This document shows positions 1 to 10,585 of a stretch of 21,036 nt of DNA, piece by piece. Position 1 is the stretch's first letter, and each line of letters opens with the position of its first letter. A program made the translations under genes and the position numbers. This DNA is from Hamiltosporidium magnivora. Its lineage: Eukaryota > Microsporidia > Dubosqiidae. The notes beneath the pieces are model-generated. The model was not told where the DNA came from. It ran no database searches and saw only the letters and a program-made list of their open reading frames with translations. Location of the stretch: the NCBI GenBank assembly GCA_004325065.1, contig PITI01000114.1, forward strand, positions 1 to 21,036, in the 5' to 3' direction.

Positions 1-495
1 TACATTCATGGGTATTTCTAGTCTTTTAACATATGGTACTAAGGAATATTTATAAAATATTTAAAAGAAAAATTTATACAAACAACTAAAAAAAACCCTA
101 AAGATTTGAGCAGACAATGTAAGAAAAGCCGAAAAGTTTTTCTTGGAAGCATCTTCGATAATATCAAATACATAAACTCCTAGTCTGAAAACAATGAAAA
201 AACATTATTATTGTTTAAAAACCCTCAATAAGTATTTTAGTTAAGATAGAAAAGTGATTCGATTTTTTACAGAAATAATTAAATAATTAACATTAAATAT
301 ATTGTGAACGAAGAACAATATTTATGATACATTAGAATATATCTTTGAATAAAAAAAGAGGAAAATTAAAATAGATATGAAATATGTTCAAATGGGAAAA
401 ATTAAAATAGATATGGAATATTTTTACTAGAAAATAATTCGAAACAAATAATATTATTATTGGAAAAATAAAATTTGAGAAAAGAAATAAATACC
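1..495. other. AT-rich flank with a short imperfect duplication
   Basis: I see no gene here. The only structure is a short direct duplication: ATTAAAATAGATATG occurs at 365 and again at 401 (36-bp spacing), with similar bases on both sides. It lies downstream of the GPN3 stop and has no evident function. Confidence 0.4.
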
Positions 496-1266
496 TTAAT
501 TATAAGAATGATCCTTTGGTTCAGCATCATCAAAATATTGAACAGCCTCATCTATGGAATATAAAATTGTATCAAATGTATTTTCATCATCGTAATTTAA
601 TTCTAAAAAAGAAACCAAATTATTTTCTACAATAAAATCATACATTTTAAGACACAACTGGTTATATTCTCCTTTTTTTTTCTGAATATGATCTTTGATA
701 CTCTCACTAAGTTGACAAAATTCTTCTAATATTTCTCTTGAAATTTCTAGTTGGTCTAACTTACTTATTATATTCAAATGTGGTAATGAAAATCTACACA
801 TTGATAGTAAAGCTACAAAACATCCACTTATAAATTTTGTAGGATCTGATACAAACTGAGCCTCAATTAAATATACAATACAACAAGTAAAATATTTTTT
901 AAAATGTTCTACGATATTCTTAAATGTATCTGAATGTGTAAAGAGTTCAATCTGACCAGGACAGTCCACAATCAAAAAGTCACTTGATAATGACTCTAAA
1001 TCTAACTCATCTATGTTATCATATAATTCTTCAAGTGCAACAATCAGACCACCATTTGGTCCGAAGTCATAATTTTCCATTATATCTTCTACAGTCACAA
1101 AATCTCTTAAATCAATAGAATATACTGTATTTTCTTGTATTTGAGCAGGATCAAGATTTATTAAATGGAAACTTCTATGTATCGCAATACCATGTTCGTA
1201 TAGTTTCTTGCAAAATGTTGTTTTACCGGAACCAGCTGGTCCCATTACAAAAACAGCTTGACCCAT
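496..1266 (-). CDS. GPN3: GPN-loop GTPase 3 (GPN3), RNA polymerase II assembly/nuclear import factor
   Basis: A complete 256-residue ORF with a true ATG. A P-loop (GPAGSGKT, residues 9-16) is followed by NLDPA (37-41), the family-defining Gly-Pro-Asn loop in FGPNGG (68-73), a switch-II DCPGQIE (101-107) and a base-binding SKLD (168-171). The GPN insertion separates this family from ordinary Ras or SRP-type GTPases. GPN1, 2 and 3 are paralogues. The spacing of DFGPNGGL, the 'FISG' segment (145-148) and the acidic DAEPKD tail near residue 248 fit GPN3 best, with GPN2 the alternative. In other eukaryotes GPN proteins form dimers that help assemble RNA polymerase II and bring it into the nucleus. 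The length is close to the usual 270-290 residues. The ATG lies 9 nt after a CCC triplet. No intact neighbour is close enough to suggest shared control. The family is certain; the paralogue is likely. Confidence 0.93.
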   Translation of the reverse strand: MGQAVFVMGPAGSGKTTFCKKLYEHGIAIHRSFHLINLDPAQIQENTVYSIDLRDFVTVEDIMENYDFGPNGGLIVALEELYDNIDELDLESLSSDFLIVDCPGQIELFTHSDTFKNIVEHFKKYFTCCIVYLIEAQFVSDPTKFISGCFVALLSMCRFSLPHLNIISKLDQLEISREILEEFCQLSESIKDHIQKKKGEYNQLCLKMYDFIVENNLVSFLELNYDDENTFDTILYSIDEAVQYFDDAEPKDHSYN

Positions 1267-1275
1267 GGTAGCAAA

Positions 1276-1278
1276 GGG
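1276..1278 (-). promoter_or_regulatory. CCC start-proximal motif of the GPN3 gene
   Basis: On the minus strand the leader reads AGCCCTTTGCTACC just before the ATG, so a CCC triplet lies 9 nt upstream of the start in otherwise AT-rich DNA. CCC-like and GGG-like motifs close to start codons have been described for microsporidian genes. It supports the chosen start. Its function as a transcription signal is inferred. Confidence 0.45.
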
Positions 1279-3294
1279 CTAAGTTACATTAATGAATTTT
1301 TAAAACCGTTAGAAATATTCATCTTTTTTAGAAGATTAAAAAAATAAAAAATATTTATAAATTGGAAAAAAAATCATAAAATTGTTTAACAATGTTTTCA
1401 AATCTGACTTAAAATACGACAATAAAATTATATTCTAATTGTTTTATTGGTACTTCTTTTTATAAAAGTATAAAAAATCACTTTTGAATATGAATTTATT
1501 AATTAATTTTGAATATTTAGTTATATCCTAGTATTTTTTGTTTACACCTACTTCAAAATATGGAACAATAAAAAAAAACTTTAAAATGCTTCATTTGTAT
1601 GGATAAAGAAACCATAGATTTTATCTTTTGGATCTTTAAATTACAATAAAATTCGTATTACTTTAAATATAAGGCGGTTTTTATTATTTAAATTTTAATG
1701 TAAAAAATCAAGACATTATTAAAACACAGAGAGTAGCCTATTTCTAAGCAATACCGTAATATCAAAACAATTTCGATATCCATTCAAATGCTGCTTTTAA
1801 TTTATGTCAAACACATGCCACAACAATTACCCATTCAACAACCACATTTTTTTTGACTTTGAAACTCTAAAAATGATATATTGACTCAATTTAATACATC
1901 TAAATTCTTTTGTTCGACCATTTCTTTTTTTAAACCATTTTATTGTAATTTCTAATTTTTTTTCTTATATTAAGAAATGCACATTATTGCAAAAACAAAA
2001 AAAAGTGAAAAAACGATCATTAAGCTATAAAATGAAAAATAAAAGCATTTAAAATACCACTTCTGGAGATAAAAACGATTTAAAAATAGAAATGAGCTGT
2101 TAATAATTCATTTTGTAGCCAATATAAAATTATTTATCATAATGATACTTCTTAAACGATTTTTGCAAACAATTTTCTGCTTGTCTCGAATTTTAGTAAA
2201 AATATATCTTTTCCACATCTATAAATAACTTTCCAAAGTTTTCCTTATAAAAGCAAACGATTTTACTTTTATTCACCTTTTGATTGCTGTAAAACGCGCT
2301 TAAATTAGACCACACCATCGGGATTAAATTTTAAACAAATAAAGTGTACATACGCATCATTTTTCATACAAGCCATATTTGCCTCGAAATCCAGGTGAGA
2401 CTGGTAAAAAAATATTAATTTTATAAGCACATATTTTAAGCTAAATTTGTAATTGAATTTGAAAGATAAATTTGGGAACATTTGCCCTTCTTTATTTTAT
2501 ACATATTTATTATATCAGTTTGGTTTTGACAAAATATTATCCTTTCAAAACACAATATAGTTTTCCTTCCAAAATATGAATATAAACAAAAAAAACTGAA
2601 ACCCCCAATATAAAAAAGTTCAGTGATAAAAAAATTCATCTATTAAAAATCCACTTTTATTTTCTAATTAAGTTGGTTCTGAAATGGGTTTAACAATTTA
2701 TCATTGAATAAACTTAAAATTGACAGAATATTTATTTGGGACAAAATATTTCTTTAATTGTATATTTATGACTTTCGAAATAATTTTTTTATTGTACATT
2801 GGAAATGTCAATAGATAACTTCGATATTTTTTTAATATTAATTTTACATTTTAAATCATTTCTATGATTAGGTTTTGTTAAATTAAAATTTCCGAAATAT
2901 TTTTTCATTAATAGTAGATAAAAAGTCACGATCCTTAGTGCCCCGTTATTTTCAATGTAGTTTTATTTATAAATAACATCCTTTATTTATAATGATATAT
3001 CTTTTTTTATTGTATTTCTATTCTATAATTTCCGGGTTATTTCGTATTTACTCGAGCTTCTTTTGCTCCTATAATATTTATTTATATGGCCGGATTATAT
3101 TCTTTGAATGTAAACGATTAACAGGCAATACATTTACAAATAGTCTCAATGCAAAGTTTTTCATCTTGCTGTTGTTTGATATTATAGACTGAATAAATGT
3201 TTTAAAATGCAATGACATGTTATAAGTAAACGAATTTCAGATTAAATGACTTTACCAATGAATAAATTTACAAAAATAATATAATTTAGTCATG
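1279..3294. other. Long AT-rich intergenic stretch without a recognisable gene
   Basis: About 2 kb of very AT-rich DNA. The open frames here are short, hydrophobic and built from T-rich codons (for example 2992-3192 on plus and 2436-2639 on minus) and resemble no family I know. The right end adjoins the integrase remnant, so part of this stretch may be decayed upstream sequence of that element, but I could not read a zinc-binding HHCC domain in it. Confidence 0.45.
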
Positions 3295-4280
3295 ATTAAT
3301 TGTGTGGATCTTACAAGATACGCTGATCAAAATGATAGGATTATTGGACTAAAAATGTAATCGACACTTATACAACGCATTTCTGGTGATTTAAGACGAT
3401 CAAAAAGATTTCATAGTCTTTAGAAGATTCATATAAATTTCTATTATAATTTTGGTATTTCAGCTGCGATTCAATCCGATAATGGTAAAGAACTTTAAAA
3501 TCAATTTCTATAAACATACTTAACTACACTTAACATTCAAATTATATGTGGAAGATCACATAATACAAAGGCCAGGGGACAAATTGAACATATTAATTAA
3601 AATTAAAAGATAGTTAGTAAAAAAAGTTATATGTTACTGGTAAAAAAAGATTGATCGGTTTTTCTAATGATGTTATATGGTTTTATAACAGAACAATACA
3701 TAATACCACAAATAAATCGTCATTTCAACATTTTAATGGTCAACTTGTATTTATAATCTTCTTTTTGGTAATATAGTGATAAAGGAATTAAAAGATTATT
3801 CAGTATTTGTCGACACAATTAGTTCCGAGGCATTAACATCAAGAAAACATGATCCAGAATATACACAGTCAAATTTAGATATTTCCTTTGAAATAATAAT
3901 GAATTAAATGAGGCTCTATATCTTGCTTACTCTTCAACAACTACTGCTTCTGAAATTGATAAGAATATAGAAAATGATATAGACGTAAGTAAAATTTTTG
4001 AAAAATATAAAAAAAGAATCATAGAAATTTAAGATTCAAATAAACCAATAAGAAATTTTCTAATTGGTTATAAGGTTTTTTAAAAAATAATTTTGACATG
4101 AATACAAAGACGAAACGCTCACCGTTATTTTTTTATGATGATTCTGTCTTTACAGTAACAAATATTTTTAGTATTAATATGGTAGAATTAGAAAACATTA
4201 ATGGTGAAAAAATAATTGTTTGGAGAGACGTAATAAAGCGGATTGAATTTTTCTTTGTTATTCTTCTTTTTTTTTTTTAA
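3295..4280 (+). pseudogene. Degenerate DD35E integrase of a retroelement (Ty3/gypsy- or KRBA2-like)
   Basis: Conceptual reading across several stops and frame changes gives an integrase core. A VDLTRYAD segment holds the first Asp (codon 3307-3309). NFGISAAIQSDNGKE holds the second Asp (3478-3480). GRSHNTKARGQIEHIN holds the Glu (3586-3588). Asp and Glu are separated by exactly 35 residues, the DD35E spacing, and all three codons are in the same nominal frame. Downstream come WFYNRTIHNTTNKSSFQHFNG (about 3672-3740), a typical post-catalytic integrase region, then ELNEALYLAYSSTTTASE in another frame. An open stretch from 4098 (NTKTKRSPLFFYDD, then WRDVIKRI) looks like the C-terminal domain. 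Stops replace probable Lys/Gln codons (TAA in 'KELxNQFLxTYL'). The element is dead. I found no reverse transcriptase, protease or terminal repeats, so its class is uncertain. Confidence 0.82.
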
Positions 4281-5108
4281 ATATGTATTATTTTAAAATA
4301 ATAAATGTTAAGATAGAAGGAAATGTTTTATTTTTAAAATTTATTACGATAAAAATTTTCGAAAACTAAAATTAAAAGTATATAAACATTTATTTTCACT
4401 TTAGCCCTATTAAATTTTAAAACAAAATACCTCATATTTTAATTCAGAGACGTTAAAGATGAATGAATAGAAAATATGGGAGGTTATAAACAATTTGAAA
4501 ATAAAGGGGGTATATTAGAAATAACGAGGGACACTAACGACATGGGGGGCATTATGGACGATACATATAATAACACAAGTAAGCTTTGCCTTTAAAATAA
4601 TATTGTCTTTTTTCGGATTCGTTTATAGATTTATACCCTTTGACTTAAGTATAAAAAATTCATGTATAAATTAAATTAGAAGTTAATCTGTGAGATTTAC
4701 AGTTGCCAAAAACCTTAACTGAAATTTACTTTCTTAGAAATTAAAATAGTAAATATGAAACTATATGATAAATTAATAACCTATAAATTCAATTGGTTAT
4801 TATATTGATAATATCATATATCAAGCAATATATTTCATTGGACACAATAAATCTATAGATTTCAAAACTTTAAATTTTGCTTAAAAAACGAAGTAAAATA
4901 TAAATATCTCATTGGTTTGATTATATAAGATATGATTGCCTATAAATATCAAAGTTAAATTTATTTTTCTTAAATGAAAAAAAGATTGAAACATATATTT
5001 GCAAATATAAAATATCAAATAACCAATGTTTAACAAATTCAAAAATGTATTCAAATATGAATTAAGAATCTGAACGAATCATTTTGTTTAAATCAATTAA
5101 ATTTACCG
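4281..5108. other. AT-rich intergenic stretch with one small G-rich ORF
   Basis: No recognised gene. One small ORF at 4476-4595 (+) encodes 39 residues beginning MGGYKQFENKGG and rich in Gly, Asn and Asp. It stands out because of GGGG runs (near 4506 and 4544) in otherwise AT-only DNA. No family is recognisable, and it may be a leftover of a larger gene or repeat. Confidence 0.35.
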
Positions 5109-5331
5109 TTTAAAATTTAAAAGCTCCGCTTGAGATACGAAGAGTGCTAATCTGCAGTTCCTAAGCCCGGATAAAGAAGGAGAGTTGAGCCTAAGGCAAG
5201 CATTTCTATCTCACAAAACCACATTGTTACAAAACCAAAACGAAATAATATAAATTAGAAAAATCACTAAAGAAGCTCGGGCTCTATAGGAGCCGTAGCG
5301 CGAATTAGTAGTAGTAATTTAAAATTTAAAA
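5109..5331. mobile_element. Candidate short insertion (about 195 bp) flanked by identical 14-bp direct repeats
   Basis: TTTAAAATTTAAAA occurs at 5109-5122 and again at 5318-5331. Between the copies lies a 195-bp block that is clearly GC-richer than its surroundings. It begins GCTCCGCTTGAG and ends with a GTAGTAGTAA triplet run. Near its right end is a small hairpin (GGCTC 5280-5284, loop TATAG, GAGCC 5290-5294). A GC-rich block with a simple-repeat tail inside a perfect direct repeat is the form expected of a SINE or a 5'-truncated LINE copy with its target-site duplication. One frame (about 5152-5230) stays open but matches nothing I know. The repeat is pure A/T in an AT-rich genome, so chance similarity is possible. 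Confidence 0.42.
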
Positions 5332-6507
5332 TGTATTAAATTATTTGAAATTATAATTGATATACCAAGAATATTAAAAGTACAATTTTATAACGAACGG
5401 ATTTTAATTTCCAATCTATTAATATTTATAACAAAACTTTGTTTCAGACCTTTTAATCAAAGTTATAAAATATATGAATTACAATCTTGTATTATTAACA
5501 ATATTACTTTTAAGATTAATATATTCCATAAATAATTGAATAAAAAGTAAATTGTAAACTTTTAGTACCACAGCATTTTCTTATGGCTAAGCTTATCAAA
5601 ATTGAAATGATTTTCTTACAAAAATCTTTTTATAAATATTTTCAAGAAAAATTTTTATTTGAATCAAAGACTAAATAATTTGGAAACACTTAAAGGGTTG
5701 ATTAAACTATCTGAACTAAAAATTTCTATAGTATAAATATATATGTTTACTCGAAATTAATTAACTATCGAATATTTGGGATAAAAGTTACGAAATTATA
5801 TTAAAATTAATTGAGATTTACAGCAAAAACATAGTAAATCTTTTTTTAAAAACGCGTATAAATTGAATTAACAAGTCTATTCAAGCAATAATAAATTCTT
5901 AAAAAATATTCTGTAAGAAATTTAGAAAAAATGAATTTTCAAATTAAAATACGTTGAGAATCTCTATGTAATTAAGATTTTTGGAAAAAAGAACTATTAA
6001 AAATAGAAGATATCAGGTTATTTTTATTCAATATTTAATAATTTAAATTTAACATACAATAAAGCACAATAATTTATTTTAAATACAAATTGTTGGTTTC
6101 GAAAAATTTTTAAATCTATAATAGTTACTTTTTTAATGTTTCGTTTGAATTTAATCAGTTCAACTTTAAACTTTTTATAAATTTCAAATTAAAAACTCCA
6201 AAATTAGAAAAATAATTTAAACAATAAAAATATTTTGTATTTTTTACTATTTTAAACCATGCTGAGATTTATATTTGTGTGAAAAATAATTTATATAACT
6301 AAATTGAATGTCAAATGAATTTTTTTAATTCCAAAATTTGTATTATAAATATATGAATCCTTTTATTTTTATGAGTTTTAGTATGAATCCTTTTTTTTCA
6401 ATAGATTGAGAAAAAGTGAAAGTAACGGTAAGAGATAATAGATTTTTTAGAACAAGCGACATCAATTTTTACAGAACAGAGCAAGATATATAAAAACACA
6501 TGAAATT
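5332..6507. other. AT-rich intergenic stretch, no gene seen
   Basis: More than 1.1 kb of A/T-dominated DNA with frequent stops in all frames. ATGAATCCTTTT is repeated at about 6353 and 6384. Nothing here supports a gene, an RNA or an element. Confidence 0.5.
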
Positions 6508-6998
6508 ATGACAGAAAGCCAATGAGAAACAGAATATATTTTATTAAGAATAGAAAGATATGTATATTTTAATGATAGAAATCCCGTAAGAAAATTAAGT
6601 ATACTTTCTGAAAAACCTGAATTTTCCCTGGAATCCTATAATTCAAGTATTCAAAACAATTATTTTACACACGAGATAATAAAACAAGGAAATACAGTAG
6701 AAAATAATGCCTTTAAAATTTCATTTTTCTGTTTAGATAAAAACGATGCACAAATATCAAAAGAATCCAATGATTTAAAAAATGAACTAGGATTTAAAGA
6801 AAATCGAAAAAAGTTTGAATGAATCATCTAAATTGTAATAAAAGTTATAAAAATCAAAATGGTCTGGTTTATCATCTCAAATATGGCCATCCACTTTTTC
6901 AAATTGCCAAAAAATATAAGTGTGGTTTTCCAGATTGTAATAAGAAGTATAAAAATTCTAACGGGTTAAAATATCATAGAATTCATGGCCATAAATGA
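6508..6998 (+). pseudogene. SFP1/JAZF1-like C2H2 zinc-finger transcription factor, disrupted
   Basis: The 3' part encodes two C2H2 fingers in the frame 6822-6998: CNHLNCNKSYKNQNGLVYH then KYGH, and CGFPDCNKKYKNSNGLKYH then IHGH. Both have Cys-x4-Cys-x12-His-x4-His spacing. The 'YKNxNGLKYHxxHGH' signature is characteristic of the SFP1/JAZF1 group, which in yeast regulates ribosomal-protein and ribosome-biogenesis genes. The upstream ~100 codons (6526-6819, ending ENRKKFE) are in another frame and hit TGA at 6820. Restoring one base there would give FEC and supply the missing first Cys. An ATG at 6508 is followed five codons later by an in-frame TGA (6523), and I see no other ATG in the open stretch after it. 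The gene thus has one nonsense codon and one frameshift. Sequencing error or an unusual start are the alternatives. The finger family is quite sure. Confidence 0.75.
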
Positions 6999-8554
6999 AA
7001 AATTATAATATAAACCACAAAAAGATATTATTTTATAGGTTATAATCCAGGGCGGAACATAACAACATCAAATGCTTTATGCTTGGTAATAACCGTGTTA
7101 AACTCATTATTTGTAATTTTTATAAACTATAAACCATATTACATTTTTGGCTCTTCTATTGGGATTTATATAAGGAGAAGATAGTCTACAAAATTGAAAA
7201 CTTTTTCTACAACTTAGCTTGTTAATTTTTATGTAACTAGATTACAAACACCTATGAATATGTGTGTAATTGTCATGTAAAATCACTGAAACCTAGTCTT
7301 GCTCTTTGGTAGAAGATATAGCCTAAGAGATAAGAAAAAAACAAAGCTTTAAAAAGACCAGGAATGCTAACTAAGACTTTATACCTATCGGTGTGACTTC
7401 ACAATGTCTAGCTAGATCCTATCTAAGTCGGCGGGATTTTCTTAGCCTGAGGTCTATTATTTAAGGAAAATTGCTGAGAAATCAAAAGGGCTTTTTGTCT
7501 AGTAAATCCTGTAATATTTTAAGATCTACGACACACCTTCGTTGACAAATAAACCTTAATCTAGCAAATATTCCGCCAATTAAATGATCATTACATACTT
7601 TTTAGAGAAAAACTTAGGAGAAGGAGGTATTTAAACGATACAAACAGTATAATGTGGTAGTTTTCTATGTTTAACCAATAAGTGTGTTAATTTCATACAA
7701 AAATATTGCAAATATATCAATAAATGATTTAATATTTAACAAATAAAATTTAACTTTCTTTTCGTTTTGCTTTTAAGACAAAAGTATTTTTATTAGTCAT
7801 TATAGTTTTTCAAAATCAAGAATATTTTCGCCGTAAAATAATCATATATTATATCTTTTCAATTAAAACTATAAATTATAAATTTATTGTTCTCATTTGT
7901 TGATTTCGATTTATCTGGAATATTTTTTTGTCAATAGCATTGTAAGAGTTTAGTTTGTTTTCTTGAGATGCGTACAATAATAAGAATATAAATTATGAAG
8001 TTGATCTTGTAAGAACGCATGTTAGTTAAAAAAGTTTAATAAAGTTTTCTCTGTAATAGCCATTCTAGTATTTTTATATCATACGTAAATATTCGAATGT
8101 ATTGATTTTATTAGTATTGCTTAATAGAAAAATTTTAAGGAAACAATGATTTAAAATGTAAATTTGATAACTCAGAACATGATCACATATAAAGAATAAG
8201 CGTAGACTAACTTTTTAAACAATTGTAAAAAAATAAAAGTAATTTTATTATAACATCTTATTTAATAAGCTTGGAAGAAACATAGAAAACGTATAAATGT
8301 CTATATTCCTCATTGAAATTTTATTATTGATAAGTTATTTTTGTGATCAATTTGTATTTTATAGTCAAGATTATCGTAATATGGAGTTAAAATAGTTGTA
8401 ATACGAACTTATATCTTTATAAAAATAACAAAATGATTTTTGAGAAATTTGAAAAGAAATGAAAGAATGCGGAATTTTCTAAGAATTTAAAAAAAGCGAT
8501 TCTAGAAAATTCTAATTTTTAAGCGAATAAATAATTTGAAGGAACGTATATTTG
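6999..8554. other. Intergenic stretch with a GC-richer degenerate patch
   Basis: No gene is supportable. The part at about 7030-7650 is less AT-rich than its flanks, with more mixed base composition (for example the GTCGGCGGGATTTTC around 7426-7440). Its texture resembles the decayed LINE further right, but I could read no reverse-transcriptase motif on either strand. From 7650 to 8554 the DNA is featureless and AT-rich. Confidence 0.4.
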
Positions 8555-10585
8555 ATGCCCCTGATGCGCTTAATAAATTTAATTCTTTGTACAACTTCAA
8601 GTTGGAAACATAAATATAGTTTACTTCGAATATTAATAGTATTTCCAAGTATGATCGCAGTAACGAAAGTCATATTTTTATTCTCAGAAGAAGATCATGA
8701 TTTTGATTCGTTAAAAGTGAATTCATTGACTAACGAAAACTGTTCCGTAGGTAAAAAACATGAAAAAGATACTATGAAAGAAAGGCAAAACAAAAAATTT
8801 ACCCCAAAAGAGAGCTATAATATATTTGTTGTTGAGAACATAGAAAAATATCCAATAATTTTAGAAATAATCACAGAAAAGATAAACAAAACACAATCAG
8901 ATATAGTTATTGTGTTAAAAAATACAAAATATTCCGAGTTTAAAATTTTTGACAATTTTCTGAAAACTTGCTATTTGCCTCAAGAAACGTTTTCGATAAA
9001 TCATTTTGGTTTGATTTTATATTTTTTAGAATCATTAAAGGTTGTATTCAATATCAATTTTACGAAAATAATCAATTGTCTCTTTTACAATTTAAATATA
9101 TTTTGTAAAAATGAAATGAATATTCAAATGAAGTTTTGGATTGATTTTTTGGTTTCAAACGAAGATTCTTTGGATTTTTTTAATATGGTTTTTGACATTT
9201 ATCTCGCTTATTTCGGTATCAATAATGCTTATATTTTAAATGATTATATAAATTTTGAAAGCTATTTTTTGTTCGAAACATACGATTTTCTTTTGACAAA
9301 TAAAAAATATCGAATATTAAAAATAGACGAGACATTTTTAAATATAATATTAGCTAGGGAGATCGACAATTTTTTTATTACAGTTTTCCTTGCATTATTT
9401 AATGCTGAAGTAATATTTATAGAGAATTATAATTTATTGGATACAAAGGCTTTAGATAAATGCTTATTTATGATTACTAATAGTGTTAACACGATCGTAT
9501 TTTATGATATTTCTATAGAAGATAGTGTTATTAGCTTCATAAATAGCAATAATATTTTTAAAAAGATAACTTATCTATACTTTTATTGCTATAGTTTCAC
9601 TGAAATAACTGATGTTTTAAATAAATCGCTTGGTATAAAAAAGGTTTTTTTGGTTGATTGGTTGGAGAATCAAAACTTACAATACCTTTCTTCCGAATCA
9701 TCAGAATCTATAGACAAGCTAAAGCTTTTAATAAATGAAAAATCATTGAATATTGGAATTATCGAAAAGAATTTTTCCGAGGATTCCGAGTTAAAATCCC
9801 CAGAATATTATCTCATTGAAAATTTTAATCAAAATAAGCATGTTTTGCTACAAAAAGATAAAATGTCGAAAATTAAAGTACTAGCAAGATTTAATTTTAA
9901 ATATTCTTACTGCAGCTGCTTCGGATTTTTAACAGATAAAAATGAAGTTAAATATTTATCTATCAGATATACGAATGCAAAAATCGAAAACTTATGTACC
10001 TTAAAAAATCATGTCATTATGAATATAAAATCATTAAAAATATTCCAATCCGAGGTAACGTTTGAAGCTTTGATAAATATAGATGATTTTCCGTATATAA
10101 AAGAACTTGAGTTAAATAAGGTAGAAATTATTCAGATAATTGAAAACTTTGAAATAAATCAAAACAACCAGTCTCTACTAAATTTAAAAATAATTGCACC
10201 AAAAATTTCCATAAAAACTAAAATCTATGATTTTATACATTGTTTCAATAAGTTAGAAAGTTTGAATTTATATTTAGATGAAGATTTAATTGGAAAAGAA
10301 AAATGTTCTACTGTTTTATTTAGAAGTGCTAAGGATCTAAATCTTCTAACCTTTGTATGTACTAAGGTTACAATTATGGCTATAACTGAGCTATCTTATT
10401 TCAAGAATACGAAAAAAATAGAATTCAGAGAAATAAACCGTGAAGGTTTCTTTTCGGGTCTTTTTTTAAATCATGAACTTTTACGACTAGCTACTTTGAT
10501 TTTTAAGAGCTGTGATTTTTATGAAACTGATAGATTTTGCTTTAATTTTATGCATTTAGAAAACATAGAATTTGAAAAAATGTAA
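8555..10585 (+). CDS. Leucine-rich-repeat-like protein with N-terminal hydrophobic segment
   Basis: An open frame of 676 residues from the first ATG (a TTG lies just before it, and there is no other ATG upstream in frame). The N-terminus has a hydrophobic run (LLRILIVFPSMIAVT, about residues 23-37) that could be a signal peptide or anchor, although the Met/Trp/Lys-containing lead before it is unusually long. Residues ~100-480 are Phe/Ile/Asn/Asp-rich with no clear domain. From about 490 on, irregular leucine-rich units appear: LKIFQSEVTFEALINI, IKELELNKVEI, LESLNLYLDEDL, LRLATLIFKSCDF, LENIEF. Large families of secreted or surface LRR proteins are known from some microsporidia, and this resembles them. 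Target and function are unknown. The repeats do not stop at the TAA at 10583 but continue in other frames to 10932, so the C-terminus is probably truncated and the gene may be a pseudogene. Confidence 0.68.
   Translation: MPLMRLINLILCTTSSWKHKYSLLRILIVFPSMIAVTKVIFLFSEEDHDFDSLKVNSLTNENCSVGKKHEKDTMKERQNKKFTPKESYNIFVVENIEKYPIILEIITEKINKTQSDIVIVLKNTKYSEFKIFDNFLKTCYLPQETFSINHFGLILYFLESLKVVFNINFTKIINCLFYNLNIFCKNEMNIQMKFWIDFLVSNEDSLDFFNMVFDIYLAYFGINNAYILNDYINFESYFLFETYDFLLTNKKYRILKIDETFLNIILAREIDNFFITVFLALFNAEVIFIENYNLLDTKALDKCLFMITNSVNTIVFYDISIEDSVISFINSNNIFKKITYLYFYCYSFTEITDVLNKSLGIKKVFLVDWLENQNLQYLSSESSESIDKLKLLINEKSLNIGIIEKNFSEDSELKSPEYYLIENFNQNKHVLLQKDKMSKIKVLARFNFKYSYCSCFGFLTDKNEVKYLSIRYTNAKIENLCTLKNHVIMNIKSLKIFQSEVTFEALINIDDFPYIKELELNKVEIIQIIENFEINQNNQSLLNLKIIAPKISIKTKIYDFIHCFNKLESLNLYLDEDLIGKEKCSTVLFRSAKDLNLLTFVCTKVTIMAITELSYFKNTKKIEFREINREGFFSGLFLNHELLRLATLIFKSCDFYETDRFCFNFMHLENIEFEKM

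Noticed and set aside
2436..2639. 67-codon minus-strand ORF
   Set aside because: Low-complexity hydrophobic translation, no start context or homology, and inside a decayed intergenic stretch.
2992..3192. 66-codon hydrophobic plus-strand ORF
   Set aside because: Composed of T-rich codons giving Phe/Ile/Leu/Tyr, with no recognisable motif. It is expected by chance in such AT-rich DNA.
5123..5317. tRNA gene within the GC-richer block
   Set aside because: No cloverleaf or anticodon arm could be folded by eye. The hairpin near 5280 does not fit a tRNA arm arrangement.
8404..8554. Possible decayed N-terminal coding upstream of the LRR gene (reads such as IFDAPDALNKF)
   Set aside because: Short, with stops in every frame, and cannot be joined to the LRR frame by a single credible change.
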